Shown: positions 26,914-36,662, numbered from the stretch's first letter. The stretch: DNA of 64,000 bases from Caecibacteroides pullorum (GCF_019239235.1 NZ_JAAZTS010000008.1:1-64000); one strand, 5' to 3'. The notes: generated by a model not told the origin, from the sequence alone. Program-made: numbers and translations.

Positions 26914-28587
26914 TCAATAACCCGGATTCTGTTCCCAGTTGGTGTTGGCGTTTAATACGTCGCGAGCCAATGGCAACAGACGATATTGGGGATTTGAAGC
27001 ATTAGAATTGAAATCATTTTTAAAGCCCCAGTCGCGTTCGAAGTCTCCAAAACGAATCAAGTCGTTACGGCGCCAGTGCTCGTCGAGGAATTCGCGACCA
27101 CGCTCGTCCAAAATGTCTTGCAATGAGGGATTGCTTTCAATAAGTGGAGCGTTGACATATGCACGAATCTCGTTGAACAAGCTCATTGGAGTGTCGCCTA
27201 ATGTAGCTGAACCACCACGGGTAATAGCCTCACACTTCATCAGGATAACGTCTGCATAACGGAAGATAGGCACATCGTTATCTTGGTTACGGCTATACAC
27301 GTTGTAATCATTGATGTCAGGGAAGAATTTGATAGAGCGATAACCTTGTGTCCAACCTGTTATGTCTGCACCGCAGTTAAGGTCTGCATTAGGAACAATA
27401 GGAGGATTGGCTGTGGGGTCATTCTTTAATGTAATAGATTTCGTGAAAGTAATATCTTCATCCTTATAGGTGTTTCGTACATTGGTTGGCATACCAGTTG
27501 TATTGTCATACTGATAAACATCAAAAGTAGCCATTCCAATGTTTTCGCCTGTACTACCAGCAATTACATCGTTACGACGGTCACCAGGTAAACAGAACAG
27601 TTCAACGAACTCTGGAGTCAGGGTCATATTACCACCTACAGAGTTTGTCATTTCAATACTATAGAAACCATTGCTGTTCTGACCACGGCGCCAAGTACGG
27701 AAGCGTGCGTAAGTCATACCTTGTGCCGTAACGGCATCGTAAGGCATAGCATAGATAAAGTCCTTGATTTGCGAGCCGTTGGTATACATGAATTTATCCT
27801 TGTAGTCGTCGCTCAAATCAAATTTCCCAGATTCGATAATTCGGTCACAAGCGGCAATACAATCAGTCAGCTTTTCATTTGCTGCATTGGCGTCCCAGCT
27901 TGCACTGGTAACATCTTTGGTATAAACATTCCAGTTAATATAGAGTTTTGCTAACAAAGCATCAACCATCCAGCAAGTAGGAGTACCGTAAGTGTCTTCA
28001 GAAACATCACTTGGACAATTGTCACGAACAGCCAATAATTCAGATTCAATCCAACGAGCTACATCAGCACGGGGAGAACGGTCAATAGCAGCATTACTGT
28101 TGTCAAGCACTTTATAGTCAATGATAGGTGTATCACCCCAGTTATCCATCAGAAGAAAAGTATAGAAAGCGCGTGCAGCACGGATAGGAGCGGTGATTGA
28201 TACATTTTCTTCCTCTTCCCCTAAGTCCATTAATAGTTGGTTGCAGTTAACAATACCGGCCTGTATGTCGTTAAAAACGGCTAATTGGCTATTGCTGGCA
28301 TCAGCATCAACCATGTGAAGAGAAATATTTGACATATCACGTCCGTTCAGATAATCACCATCGAAGCTGACTGCGGTATATTCATCAGAGTTGCACGAAA
28401 TGAGCTCATCGTAACGGCGTCCAAGGGCTCCACGGAAAGCATAATATGCGTTGTTGATGCGTGCACTCAATGCTATTTCAGAGTCTGGATACTCGGTATA
28501 TTGTGACTTAATGTCTACATCCAAGTCGGTACAGCCGACTGTCGTTAGCGCCAATAAGGCTGCAGAAATAAAATATCTTGTTTTCAT
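26914..28587 (-). CDS. SusD/RagB-like glycan-binding surface lipoprotein
   Basis: A 557-residue lipoprotein with Cys19 in the lipobox (TTVGC). It has the canonical SusD helical body, the FRYADVILMKCEA helix, LDERGREFLDEHWRRNDLIRFG, and the family C-terminus LPLARDVLNANTNWEQNPGY. It should cap the SusC barrel encoded 25 bp upstream and bind the oligosaccharide on the cell surface. As the only full SusD beside the HTCS/GH89/GH92 genes, it defines the uptake half of that locus. Confidence 0.95.
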   Translation of the reverse strand: MKTRYFISAALLALTTVGCTDLDVDIKSQYTEYPDSEIALSARINNAYYAFRGALGRRYDELISCNSDEYTAVSFDGDYLNGRDMSNISLHMVDADASNSQLAVFNDIQAGIVNCNQLLMDLGEEEENVSITAPIRAARAFYTFLLMDNWGDTPIIDYKVLDNSNAAIDRSPRADVARWIESELLAVRDNCPSDVSEDTYGTPTCWMVDALLAKLYINWNVYTKDVTSASWDANAANEKLTDCIAACDRIIESGKFDLSDDYKDKFMYTNGSQIKDFIYAMPYDAVTAQGMTYARFRTWRRGQNSNGFYSIEMTNSVGGNMTLTPEFVELFCLPGDRRNDVIAGSTGENIGMATFDVYQYDNTTGMPTNVRNTYKDEDITFTKSITLKNDPTANPPIVPNADLNCGADITGWTQGYRSIKFFPDINDYNVYSRNQDNDVPIFRYADVILMKCEAITRGGSATLGDTPMSLFNEIRAYVNAPLIESNPSLQDILDERGREFLDEHWRRNDLIRFGDFERDWGFKNDFNSNASNPQYRLLPLARDVLNANTNWEQNPGY

Positions 28588-28612
28588 ATCTTTATGTCTC
28601 TTATGTTAAGGG

Positions 28613-31600
28613 TTAGAAATTTACATTGACACCCACCATAAATGTACGTGTACGTGGATACGTCGTGTTGCGCCAGTCCAAACCCGGGGTCAAACCGCCT
28701 AAATACACTTCGGGGTCTAAACCTTTGTAGCTGGTGATGGTGAATACGTTATTGCAGGTGGCGTAGAGGCGCAGATTATTAATCCAGTTGCCTATTTTAC
28801 CAAAGTTGTAACCCAAAGTTAATGTTGACAAACGGAGATAAGAACCGTTCTCCAGATATCGGTCAGAAGGACGTTGTGCATTAGAGTCGTTGAACTTTTG
28901 TTCCGTTGCAATTTCACTTAACGCATTTTTTCCAGCAGCGATCAGACCTACATTGTTATAGTAGTTACGTGTAGCATTATAAATCTTGTTACCTGCTACT
29001 CCCTGGAAGAAGGCTGTCAGTGTCCAGTTTTTCCATGTCAGGTCGTTGTTCCATCCGTAAGTCAATTTCGGTTGGGCAGAACCTGTCTTACGACGGTCTT
29101 CATCTGTCGGTGCATCTGTGGTTCCTATCAGGTTACCATCAGCATCATAGTCGTTGAAGACAGATACGCCGTTTTCATTGTAACCAGCCCATTCGTAAGT
29201 ATAGAACTGTCCGATAGGGCAACCCTCCATGATACGTTGAACATTTGTTCCTGAGAAACCGCCAACATCAGGATCAGCCATGTCGATATAAGGTACAGAA
29301 TAAGTGGCGTTAGTCAGTTTTTCAACTACATTTTTGTTGTGAGACAAGTTAACAGAGGTGCTCCATGTAAAGTTGCGGGTCTGTACTGGAATGGCATTGA
29401 TGGTAATTTCGATACCTTTGTTGCTGATATCACCCACATTGGCTGTCATTGTTCCAAACGGATAACGGTTGGTAGAAACCGGATAGTCATAAATCAAATC
29501 ACTAGTACGCTTGTCGTAATATTCGATGGTACCGGTTAAACGATTGTTGAAGAAACCGAAATCCAAGCCGATGTTGAACATACTTGTGCTTTCCCATTTC
29601 AGGTCGGGATTAGCATTACGTGTAGCACCTAACGTACGATATTCAGAAGTTGTACCGTCAGGATTTACATAGGTGAACCATCCTGTTGCACCATAGAGCG
29701 GACGGGATATGAAAGCATCGAATCCCAAGGAGTTACCGCTGACACCATAACCAATACGTAGTTTCAAATCATCAAAAATATTTTGGTTTTTCATAAATTC
29801 TTCTTCAGTGATGCGCCATGCAGCAGATACAGAGGGGAAAGTTGCCCAGCGATTGTTGGCACCGAAAGCAGAAGAACCATCACGGCGAACGGTTGCCTGC
29901 AATAGATATTTACTGTTGAAGCTATAGTTGACACGACCATAGAATGAAATCATACGTAACGTAGATAGTGTGTTACTAATGATGTCGCTGATATCCATGT
30001 TGTTAGCCATTCCCATATTGTAGTATCCCAAGTCATCATTGTAGAAGTTGTAGACTCTCAGTCCGAAACCGTCGTTGTTGTCGGCTTGTTCCCAAGAATA
30101 ACCCAGCATGACACCAACCTTGTGTGCATCAGCAAAAGTGTGATCCCAGTTGATGTAAGTTTCCATTTGTTTACGCATATTTTCTACAGTGCTACGGTCG
30201 GCTTGACCATGCTTGGAAGCTACTGAAGGCAGCTGAGTTTGTGTCGTATTATAGATGCTATAGATATACTGTTGGTTTTGGTAAGACAGGTTTAAGTTCC
30301 AGTCCAAACCATCAATGATGTGCAATGTAGCTTGTGCTGTACCTTGCAAAAGCTTTTCTTTTGTATCGTAACGGTCTTCGTTAACCATTGACAAAGGGTT
30401 GTAGTTCTGAGAGATCTGTAAGTTGCTATACCAAGTTCCGTCGGCATTTTTTACAGGGACCAGGGGACTATAGTAGTACATAGCATCCAACACACTACGA
30501 CCCTGTATATCAGTAGGACCGGTAGAGCTGTTGCGAACACTGGCATTCAAGTTGAGGGCGAGTTCCAAACGGTCGTTTAGAGCTTTGGTCTTTACGTAAG
30601 AACGTGCATTCAGACGGTCCATATCAGTGCCCTTTACTACACCTTCACGCTCCATGAAGTTGATAGAAGCACTGTAAGATGTCTTCTTGTTGCCACCATT
30701 GATAGATACATTGTGGTTGTGGCTAAAACCTGTGCGGAGGACTTCGTCTTGCCAGTTAGTATTGGCGGGATTGTTGACATCACAATAGGGCGAAAGGTCA
30801 ATATTGTTGGCATCGGCATAAGCAAGCAGTTCACTGGCGCTCATCATATCCAGCGTTTTCATAGTGTTGTCCCATGCTACGTAACCACTATAGCTTACGT
30901 TGGTACGGCCGTCCTGATTGCCTTTTTTGGTAGTGATGATGATTACACCGTTGGCAGCCTTTGAACCGTAGATAGCTGTTGCGGAAGCGTCTCGCAATAC
31001 GTCAATACTTTCAATGTCCTCAGGAGATACCAGTGAAATGCTTACGCCCGGTACACCGTCAATTACATAATAGGGCTCCATAGCTTCGCCGGTGCGCAGT
31101 GAAGATGCACCACGCAGAGAGATTGAAGCAGATCCATTCGGATCACTGGTATTGGCAATAGTCAAACCTGGAACTTTACCTTGCAGCATCTGCGCTGGAG
31201 TAGTAATGACACCGATGTTCATGTCTTCAGCCTTTACCGTAGTAATTGAACTGGTTACATCTTTGCGAGTCATGCTACCGTAGCCGATGACTACTACTTC
31301 ATCCAAAGCCTGAAGATCTTCTTGGAGGGCTACGTCTATGACGTTTTGGTTGACAACCACTTCGCGGGTAGTGAAACCGATGTAGGAAAATGTTAGTGTT
31401 TTACCCTTATTCACATTAATGACATATTTTCCATCCACATCTGTGATACTTCCGTTGGTTGTCCCTTTTTCAAGGACGTTTACGCCAGGAAGCGGCATAC
31501 CGGTTCTGTCTGTTACTTTACCGGTTACTCTGTTTTGTGCAAATGCTAAGGTACTGCTTAGCAGGAACATGACAAAGACTACGCTTTGTATCAATGTCCA

Positions 31601-31627
31601 CCTCTTTTTTAATTGTACATTCAGCAT
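28613..31627 (-). CDS. SusC/RagA-like TonB-dependent oligosaccharide transporter
   Basis: A 1004-residue outer-membrane transporter. The signal peptide ends in AFAQN. A carboxypeptidase-regulatory-like domain follows (about 30-110; GKVTDRTGMPLPGVNV), then LDEVVVIGYGS, the plug domain (about 120-235; YYVIDGVPG, IESIDVLRDASATAIYG) and the barrel, ending in VGVNVNF. There is no STN domain, unlike the transporter at 5778-9191, which fits HTCS rather than ECF control. Together with the SusD 25 bp downstream it imports the ligand using TonB energy. A -7 box lies 81 bp upstream. Confidence 0.95.
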   Translation of the reverse strand: MLNVQLKKRWTLIQSVVFVMFLLSSTLAFAQNRVTGKVTDRTGMPLPGVNVLEKGTTNGSITDVDGKYVINVNKGKTLTFSYIGFTTREVVVNQNVIDVALQEDLQALDEVVVIGYGSMTRKDVTSSITTVKAEDMNIGVITTPAQMLQGKVPGLTIANTSDPNGSASISLRGASSLRTGEAMEPYYVIDGVPGVSISLVSPEDIESIDVLRDASATAIYGSKAANGVIIITTKKGNQDGRTNVSYSGYVAWDNTMKTLDMMSASELLAYADANNIDLSPYCDVNNPANTNWQDEVLRTGFSHNHNVSINGGNKKTSYSASINFMEREGVVKGTDMDRLNARSYVKTKALNDRLELALNLNASVRNSSTGPTDIQGRSVLDAMYYYSPLVPVKNADGTWYSNLQISQNYNPLSMVNEDRYDTKEKLLQGTAQATLHIIDGLDWNLNLSYQNQQYIYSIYNTTQTQLPSVASKHGQADRSTVENMRKQMETYINWDHTFADAHKVGVMLGYSWEQADNNDGFGLRVYNFYNDDLGYYNMGMANNMDISDIISNTLSTLRMISFYGRVNYSFNSKYLLQATVRRDGSSAFGANNRWATFPSVSAAWRITEEEFMKNQNIFDDLKLRIGYGVSGNSLGFDAFISRPLYGATGWFTYVNPDGTTSEYRTLGATRNANPDLKWESTSMFNIGLDFGFFNNRLTGTIEYYDKRTSDLIYDYPVSTNRYPFGTMTANVGDISNKGIEITINAIPVQTRNFTWSTSVNLSHNKNVVEKLTNATYSVPYIDMADPDVGGFSGTNVQRIMEGCPIGQFYTYEWAGYNENGVSVFNDYDADGNLIGTTDAPTDEDRRKTGSAQPKLTYGWNNDLTWKNWTLTAFFQGVAGNKIYNATRNYYNNVGLIAAGKNALSEIATEQKFNDSNAQRPSDRYLENGSYLRLSTLTLGYNFGKIGNWINNLRLYATCNNVFTITSYKGLDPEVYLGGLTPGLDWRNTTYPRTRTFMVGVNVNF

Positions 31628-31707
31628 AAAATTAGATTTTTAGTTTGGTGAATTATTATTTGTCTGTACACTATATTTATAATGTTTTTAATGTTAGATT
31701 TTCGGTG

Positions 31708-31715
31708 CAAAGGTA
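31708..31715 (-). promoter_or_regulatory. -7 promoter box of the SusC/SusD operon
   Basis: The minus-strand reading is TACCTTTG, 81 bp before the SusC start. Just upstream, GTTAC occurs twice about 22 bp apart within an AT-rich stretch, a possible site for the HTCS AraC domain. Confidence 0.55.
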
Positions 31716-32248
31716 CTTGGCATGTGTTACATTAGTGTGACAGAAAGGTTACAAGTATTTTGTAATCTTTTGATAGTCAGATTGTTATATGGAAATGGAC
31801 ATCCCTCATTGCAATCTTCTTCAGACGGAATGATTTGCAAGGAGATTGGCAGATATGGATATTCGTCAGTATGATCGAATATTCTCTTGCGGGTGTAGTT
31901 GTTCATACTTGTTTTCATAGACTTTTCAGGTTTTTGGCAAAACTATACTCTTTGTGAATATTGTGGGGGGAATTTTGTACAAAACAGGTGGAATATAGTA
32001 AATATCTTTTTCTCCCAGGAGAACGTGAAAATATTAATTGTCTGAAATACACTTATTTGGCGTGAAACTAATTTGAGAAGGTGGAAAAAACATGTTTCAT
32101 GGCTGTGAAGCTTTATCTTTCACCGTAATTTCCTTATTCGAGGCAGATTATGTGTAATGTGAAAGCGTGAAGTCATTTAGAAGCTATTTTGCGTTTTATT
32201 ATGTTAGGTGACGGAAGAGTTCATAACGCCTGCCGAATAAATTGATGT
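31716..32248. other. long non-coding gap upstream of susC
   Basis: AT-rich region. A 63-codon minus-strand frame (31727-31918) is not supported by any recognised family. From 32062 to 32164 there is a cluster of GTGAAA/TTTCAC-type half-sites (32062, 32095, 32105, 32118, 32159). The 14-mer ATGTGAAAGCGTGA at 32157-32170 recurs exactly at 53529-53542. No RNA gene is recognised. Confidence 0.4.
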
Positions 32249-32311
32249 TTGGTGATTGTAAACATGAACTTGGTGAACGTAAACATGGACTTGGTGGTCG
32301 TAAAGAGGCAC
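32249..32311 (+). repeat. three-unit 21-bp phased repeat, copy A
   Basis: Three adjacent 21-bp units start at 32249, 32270 and 32291. Each fits TT-N7-GTAAACA-NNNAC, and the last has GTAAAGAGG before AC. The same three-unit design, including the altered last unit, recurs at 53576-53638. The 21-bp period equals two DNA turns. The array lies between the susC upstream region and the 3' end of radC. Confidence 0.75.
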
Positions 32312-32326
32312 TTAACGTCGTTTGTA

Positions 32327-33028
32327 TTATAAATGTCCTTCGTCGTTAAAGCTGAAATAATGTCCATCGGTTATGATGAGGTGGTCGATGAGTCGGATGT
32401 TCATAGTTTGTGCGGCACGTTGTACGACTTGTGTCAAGCGAAGGTCGTCATTGCTTGGGCGTACGTTCCCTGAGGGATGATTGTGTATCAGTGCTATTTG
32501 TGTAGCTCGTTGGATGAGTGCTTCGCGTAAAATGGCACGGACATCGGCTGTGGTTTGGTCGATACCTCCGCGACTGATACGGACTTTGTCGATAACTTTG
32601 CCTGCTTGATTGAGTAACAATACCCAGAATTCTTCAGTCGGTAGGTCGCAAAGCAGGGGATGGAACAAATTATAAATGTCTGTTGAAGCTTTGATACAGA
32701 GATGCTCTCCCTGTGCTTGCAGGTTGCGGCGCTTCCCTAGTTCGAGAGCGGCCATAACGGTGATACTTTTGGCCGGCCCCATGCCTTTGAAGCGGGCAAA
32801 GTCGCGTACTTCCCATTTGGCCAGCTGGTTCAGGTTGTTGTCGCAAGCCGAAAGGATACGTTGCATCAGGTTTACGGCACTTTCGTCCGTATTGCCGGAG
32901 CCGATCAGAATGCCTAGCAGTTCGGCGTCGGTCAGAGCTTCGGCTCCTTTTTGCATCATCTTTTCGCGAGGACGGTCGGATTCAGCCAGTTGTTTGATGG
33001 TGAGTTTGTTCATGGTAATTGCTTTCAT
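32327..33028 (-). CDS. radC: RadC-like JAB/MPN-domain protein (DUF2466)
   Basis: A 233-residue cytoplasmic protein. A helix-hairpin-helix region (about 20-100; LTDAELLGILIGSG, FKGMGPAKSITVMAALELGKR) precedes the MPN/JAB domain with the metal motif HNHPSGN and the acidic residues downstream (D in SNDDL). The family is named after RadC, but its function in DNA repair is doubtful and the metal centre is predicted to hydrolyse a peptide or amide bond. The start ATG at 33028 overlaps the glycosyltransferase stop by 4 bp; an alternative Met lies at 33013. It ends at the 21-bp repeat array. Confidence 0.9.
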   Translation of the reverse strand: MKAITMNKLTIKQLAESDRPREKMMQKGAEALTDAELLGILIGSGNTDESAVNLMQRILSACDNNLNQLAKWEVRDFARFKGMGPAKSITVMAALELGKRRNLQAQGEHLCIKASTDIYNLFHPLLCDLPTEEFWVLLLNQAGKVIDKVRISRGGIDQTTADVRAILREALIQRATQIALIHNHPSGNVRPSNDDLRLTQVVQRAAQTMNIRLIDHLIITDGHYFSFNDEGHL

Positions 33029-34014
33029 TTATAAAAGTTCTTTTTGAAAGCTTCAAATTCTCCTTTTTGGTAAATACAACGGTTCCACCATGCACGCCAA
33101 AATCCTGTACCATAGCCGATGAGCTGAATGTAGGCGGCAGCAATGGAGTATAAACCTATACGAATGTTCCCGTTTTGGATAGTGGAGTCGATGCAAACGA
33201 GGAGTGCATAGGCCAAAAGGGGCAGCAAAGCATAGGGACAGAATATCGCACAGATGAGCAATAGAACGGTACCTAATGTAAAAAGGGCCGGAAGCAGATG
33301 TACTAGCTTCAGTGATTCTGGATATTTTTTATAGAGATTGATGCGGGCGATACCTGAATTATGTACCTGTTTGAAGAATTTTTTCAGGTCGGTACGGCGC
33401 TTGTGGTATACCCATGCACTTGGAAAGAGACGGCAGCGATAGCCTGCTTTGAAAATACGGATACTGAAATCAATATCTTCGCCAAAACGCATCTTTGAGA
33501 AACCTCCCAAAGTCTGATAGACACTGCGTCGCACGCCCATGTTGAAACTGCGGGGATAGAACTTGTCCATTTTCTTCTTGCCTCCTCGGATGCCGCCAGT
33601 GGTGAAGAATGAAGTCATCGAATAATTGATGGCTTTTTGAATGTCTGTAAAAGAGGCGTGGGCGCGGTCGGGGCCTCCAAAAGCATCGGCGGGAGAAGAT
33701 TGCAATTCTTTTTCAACAGCCTCGAAGTAGCCCGGCGGCAGGATACAGTCAGAATCCAATATGATGAGATATTCGCCATGGCTTCGTTCAGCGCCGTAAT
33801 TACGGGTTTGTCCAGGACCGGAGTTCGGTTTGTTGTAATAGTGGATGTCCAATCGGTCACTATATTTCTCCACGACTTCTTGGCAGGGAATGGACGATCC
33901 GTCTTCTACCACTACCACTTCAAAGTCTTTACAAGTTTGTAGGGTGAGGCTTTCTAGCAGTTCGTTCACTTCGTCAGGACGATTATAAACGGGGATGATA
34001 ACCGAATATTTCAT
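33025..34014 (-). CDS. family 2 glycosyltransferase with C-terminal membrane segments
   Basis: A 329-residue enzyme. The GT-A domain begins SVIIPVYNRPDEVNELLESL. It carries the nucleotide-binding acidic motif EDGSS, the metal-binding motif LDSDCILPP, and a later EDIDFSIR acid/base motif. Two or three hydrophobic helices follow (about 235-300), tethering it to the inner membrane. It would transfer a sugar from a nucleotide donor to a lipid or polysaccharide acceptor. It is the first gene of a two-gene operon with radC (4-bp overlap) and has a -7 box upstream. Confidence 0.88.
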   Translation of the reverse strand: MKYSVIIPVYNRPDEVNELLESLTLQTCKDFEVVVVEDGSSIPCQEVVEKYSDRLDIHYYNKPNSGPGQTRNYGAERSHGEYLIILDSDCILPPGYFEAVEKELQSSPADAFGGPDRAHASFTDIQKAINYSMTSFFTTGGIRGGKKKMDKFYPRSFNMGVRRSVYQTLGGFSKMRFGEDIDFSIRIFKAGYRCRLFPSAWVYHKRRTDLKKFFKQVHNSGIARINLYKKYPESLKLVHLLPALFTLGTVLLLICAIFCPYALLPLLAYALLVCIDSTIQNGNIRIGLYSIAAAYIQLIGYGTGFWRAWWNRCIYQKGEFEAFKKNFYK

Positions 34015-34037
34015 ATTGAATAATGATGTTTCTTTGG

Positions 34038-34045
34038 CAAAGATA
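34038..34045 (-). promoter_or_regulatory. -7 promoter box of the glycosyltransferase-radC operon
   Basis: Minus-strand TATCTTTG, 24 bp before the glycosyltransferase start. Confidence 0.55.
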
Positions 34046-34095
34046 ACTTTTTCCTTTGGATAAGTATGGGCGCTTGCAAATAAATCTTTATTTTT

Positions 34096-34320
34096 GTGTA
34101 TTTCGTTTTAGACACACTGATTAAATGGCTGAATTATCACATGGAAAACTGGAAAGCGATGGCAGAACGTCCTTTTGTTTGGGGATCATTTGTGTGGAAT
34201 ATGTTTGATTTCGGAGCTGCTCATCGTACGGAAGGTGATCGTCCGGGTGTAAACGATAAGGGATTGGTAACTCGCGATCGTAAAATTCGTAAGGATGCCT
34301 TCTATTTATAGAAAGCTAAT
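34096..34320 (+). pseudogene. relic of a GH2 beta-galactosidase catalytic domain
   Basis: The frame reads YHMENWKAMAERPFVWGSF, then VWNMFDFGAAHRTEGDRPG, then NDKGLVTRDRKIRKDAFY. This is the conserved stretch at the end of the GH2 TIM barrel in Bacteroides beta-galactosidases. It then reads L and a TAG stop (34309-34311), followed in frame by K-A-N, exactly where intact homologues continue FYKANW. Everything upstream and downstream of this block of about 70 codons is missing. It therefore represents a deleted enzyme whose remains lie just upstream of the GH20 gene. Confidence 0.8.
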
Positions 34321-34368
34321 ATAGGGTGACTTGGAATGTACGTTGAATACATTGATATATTTGTAGAT

Positions 34369-35943
34369 ATGAAAAAGAAACTTTCTGTTATCGTTTGTTT
34401 GTGTGGATTTGTCTTGCCTTTGCTGGCGCAGTTTTCATTGCTTCCGACGCCGGCTCACATGCAGGGAGGGAAAGGCGTTTTTATTGTTGGGCAGAATGTC
34501 AGAGTTTGTGGTAATGGAGGCTATGCAGACAATTTGTCAAAGGCTTTGGCGGATACGTTGAATCGTCTTTTGGATGTTTCTGCACCCTCTTCTGGTATGA
34601 TTGTGTTGGAGCAGGATGAGAAGGCGGGGATGCCAGATGAGGCTTATACATTGGTTGTCACTCCTGAGCAAGTGACGCTCCGTTCGTCTTCTGAGTCTGG
34701 GCTATATTATGCTAAAGAGGCTTTTGTTCAGCTGGTACGTATGGGAAAGGGACGTGTTCATGCTTGTCGGATCGAAGATGCTCCCCGTTATGGATGGCGT
34801 GGGTTTATGTTGGATGAAAGCCGTCACTTTTTTGGCAAGGAGAAGGTCAAGCAGTATTTGGACATCATGGCGTCGCTTCGTATGAACGTATTCCATTGGC
34901 ATCTGACTGATGAACCCGGATGGCGCATCGAAATCAAACGTTATCCTAAACTAACTACTGAAGGAGCTGTTGGCAATTGGCATGATCCCAAAGCTCCTGC
35001 TGCTTATTATACGCAGGAGGATATTCGAGAAATTGTAGCCTATGCGGCCGAACGTCACATTATGATTATTCCTGAATTTGATATGCCAGGGCATGCAACG
35101 GCGGTATGTCGTTCTTATCCAGAAATATCGGGTGGTGGTGAAGGAAAGTGGAAGCATTTTACTTTCCATCCGTGTAAGGAAGAAACCTTTGAGTTTATCA
35201 GTAACGTATTGGATGAGTTGATTGCTTTGTTCCCTTCACCTTATATACATATTGGAGGAGATGAAGTGCATTTCGGCAATCAAAGCTGGTATACAGATCC
35301 GGAAATCCAGCAGTTTATTAAAGATAAGGAGTTGGCTAATGAAGTGGAGCTGGAGCATTATTTCATTCGTCGGGTAGCCGATATGGTCGCTTCCAAAGGG
35401 AAAACGATGATTGGTTGGGATGAGATTGTAGATGCAGGAGTTTCGCCTGAAAAGTCGTTGGTTATGTGGTGGCGACATGACCGAAAATATCAGTTGCTTA
35501 AGGCTTTGGAGAATGGCTATCGGGTGATTTTGACTCCGCGTCGGCCATTGTATGCTGATTTTGTTCAGTATGGTACTCATAAAGTGGGGCGTATGTGGGG
35601 TGGCTATAATCCGATAGAGGATATTTGTCGCTTCCCTGAACCGCTTATGAACCTGTTTCAGGGGTATGAGGAGCAAATATTAGGCCTTCAGTTTAATCTT
35701 TGGTCGGAGCGTGTCGCTGATGCCAAGAGGTTGGATTTTATGACTTTTCCTCGTCTGATAGCTGTGGCAGAGTCTGCTTGGACGCCAATTCATGCAAAAG
35801 ATTGTAGCCTCTTTATGCAAAAGCTGCCATATTATCTTCAGTTGCTGGATGCAAAGGGCATTTATTATTTTAATCCTTTTAATCCGGATGCTACGCCTGA
35901 ACCAGATTCGCCAGACAAGGATGATCCCTTGAAAAATGGCTAA
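34369..35943 (+). CDS. GH20 beta-N-acetylhexosaminidase
   Basis: A 524-residue exported exo-hexosaminidase. The start at Met 34369 (MKKKLSVIV) gives a clean signal peptide ending near LLAQ; the open frame extends 33 bp further upstream without support. An N-terminal GH20b domain (about 25-130) precedes the catalytic barrel with RGFMLDESRHFFG, HWHLTDEPGWRIEI and IHIGGDEVHF. Asp298-Glu299 are the pair used in substrate-assisted catalysis. The enzyme removes terminal beta-GlcNAc or beta-GalNAc from host glycans or chitobiose. It stands alone behind the GH2 relic and ends at a bidirectional terminator. Confidence 0.93.
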   Translation: MKKKLSVIVCLCGFVLPLLAQFSLLPTPAHMQGGKGVFIVGQNVRVCGNGGYADNLSKALADTLNRLLDVSAPSSGMIVLEQDEKAGMPDEAYTLVVTPEQVTLRSSSESGLYYAKEAFVQLVRMGKGRVHACRIEDAPRYGWRGFMLDESRHFFGKEKVKQYLDIMASLRMNVFHWHLTDEPGWRIEIKRYPKLTTEGAVGNWHDPKAPAAYYTQEDIREIVAYAAERHIMIIPEFDMPGHATAVCRSYPEISGGGEGKWKHFTFHPCKEETFEFISNVLDELIALFPSPYIHIGGDEVHFGNQSWYTDPEIQQFIKDKELANEVELEHYFIRRVADMVASKGKTMIGWDEIVDAGVSPEKSLVMWWRHDRKYQLLKALENGYRVILTPRRPLYADFVQYGTHKVGRMWGGYNPIEDICRFPEPLMNLFQGYEEQILGLQFNLWSERVADAKRLDFMTFPRLIAVAESAWTPIHAKDCSLFMQKLPYYLQLLDAKGIYYFNPFNPDATPEPDSPDKDDPLKNG

Positions 35944-35976
35944 ATGGAAGCTGAATAGAATTGGGGAAATAAAAAA

Positions 35977-36008
35977 TTCCCGCATCTTTTGTTGAAAGAA
36001 TGCGGGAA
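35977..36008. terminator. bidirectional terminator between the GH20 gene and efp
   Basis: TTCCCGCAT (35977-35985) pairs with ATGCGGGAA (36000-36008). The convergent genes end on either side, and an A-tract on the left gives a U-run for efp. Confidence 0.75.
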
Positions 36009-36031
36009 CAATATATAAGGTTCGTTTATCC

Positions 36032-36598
36032 TTATGCTTTTACACGTCCTACGTATGAACCGTCACGTGTATCGATTTCAATCATTTCGCCTTCGTTGAT
36101 GAACAGAGGAACGCGGACGGTTGCACCTGATTCAACAGTAGCGGGTTTCAGTGTATTGGTAGCAGTATCGCCCTTCAGACCCGGTTCAGTGTAAGTGACT
36201 TTCATCTGAACTTTGATAGGCATGTCAGCATAAAGTACAGTTTCTGTTGAAGCGTCGGATACTACATCTACAACTTGGCCTTCGAGCAGGAAGTCTACGC
36301 CGTTGATGAGGTCGTGGGCGATAGGAATTTGGTCGAAAGTTTCCTGGTTCATGAACATGTAGTCGTCACCTTCCTGATAGAGGTATTGGTAAGGGCGGCG
36401 TTCAACGCGTACGTCTTCCAACTTTTCACCGATATTGAAGCGGCGCTCCAGTACGTAGCCGTTTACAACGTCTTTCAGCTTGGTACGCATGAAGGTGTTG
36501 CCTTTTCCGGGTTTTACATGCAGGAAGTCGATGCAGAAATACAGCTTGCCGTCCATGCGGATGCAAGTTCCGATTTTAATGTCTTGGGCATTAATCAT
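36032..36598 (-). CDS. efp: elongation factor P
   Basis: A 188-residue translation factor, the usual EF-P length. The KOW-like N-terminal domain carries the loop motif [12 protein letters not shown], whose tip reaches the peptidyl-transferase centre to relieve stalling at polyproline. Two OB-fold domains follow ([40 protein letters not shown]). It stands alone between terminators with its own promoter, TTTG-N20-TAATTTTG, read on the minus strand. Confidence 0.97.
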   Translation of the reverse strand: MINAQDIKIGTCIRMDGKLYFCIDFLHVKPGKGNTFMRTKLKDVVNGYVLERRFNIGEKLEDVRVERRPYQYLYQEGDDYMFMNQETFDQIPIAHDLINGVDFLLEGQVVDVVSDASTETVLYADMPIKVQMKVTYTEPGLKGDTATNTLKPATVESGATVRVPLFINEGEMIEIDTRDGSYVGRVKA

Positions 36599-36654
36599 AA
36601 TTATCTTCTTGTTTTTATGTTATTAATGTATTCTTTCTCATGCGAAATGCGGTG

Positions 36655-36662
36655 CAAAATTA
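36655..36662 (-). promoter_or_regulatory. efp promoter -7 box
   Basis: Minus-strand TAATTTTG with a TTTG -33 element 20 bp further upstream (CAAA at 36683-36686 on the plus strand), a good match to the Bacteroides consensus. Confidence 0.65.

Noticed and set aside
31727..31918. 63-codon frame upstream of susC
   Set aside because: No recognised family, and it overlaps the likely susC control region; probably a chance frame.
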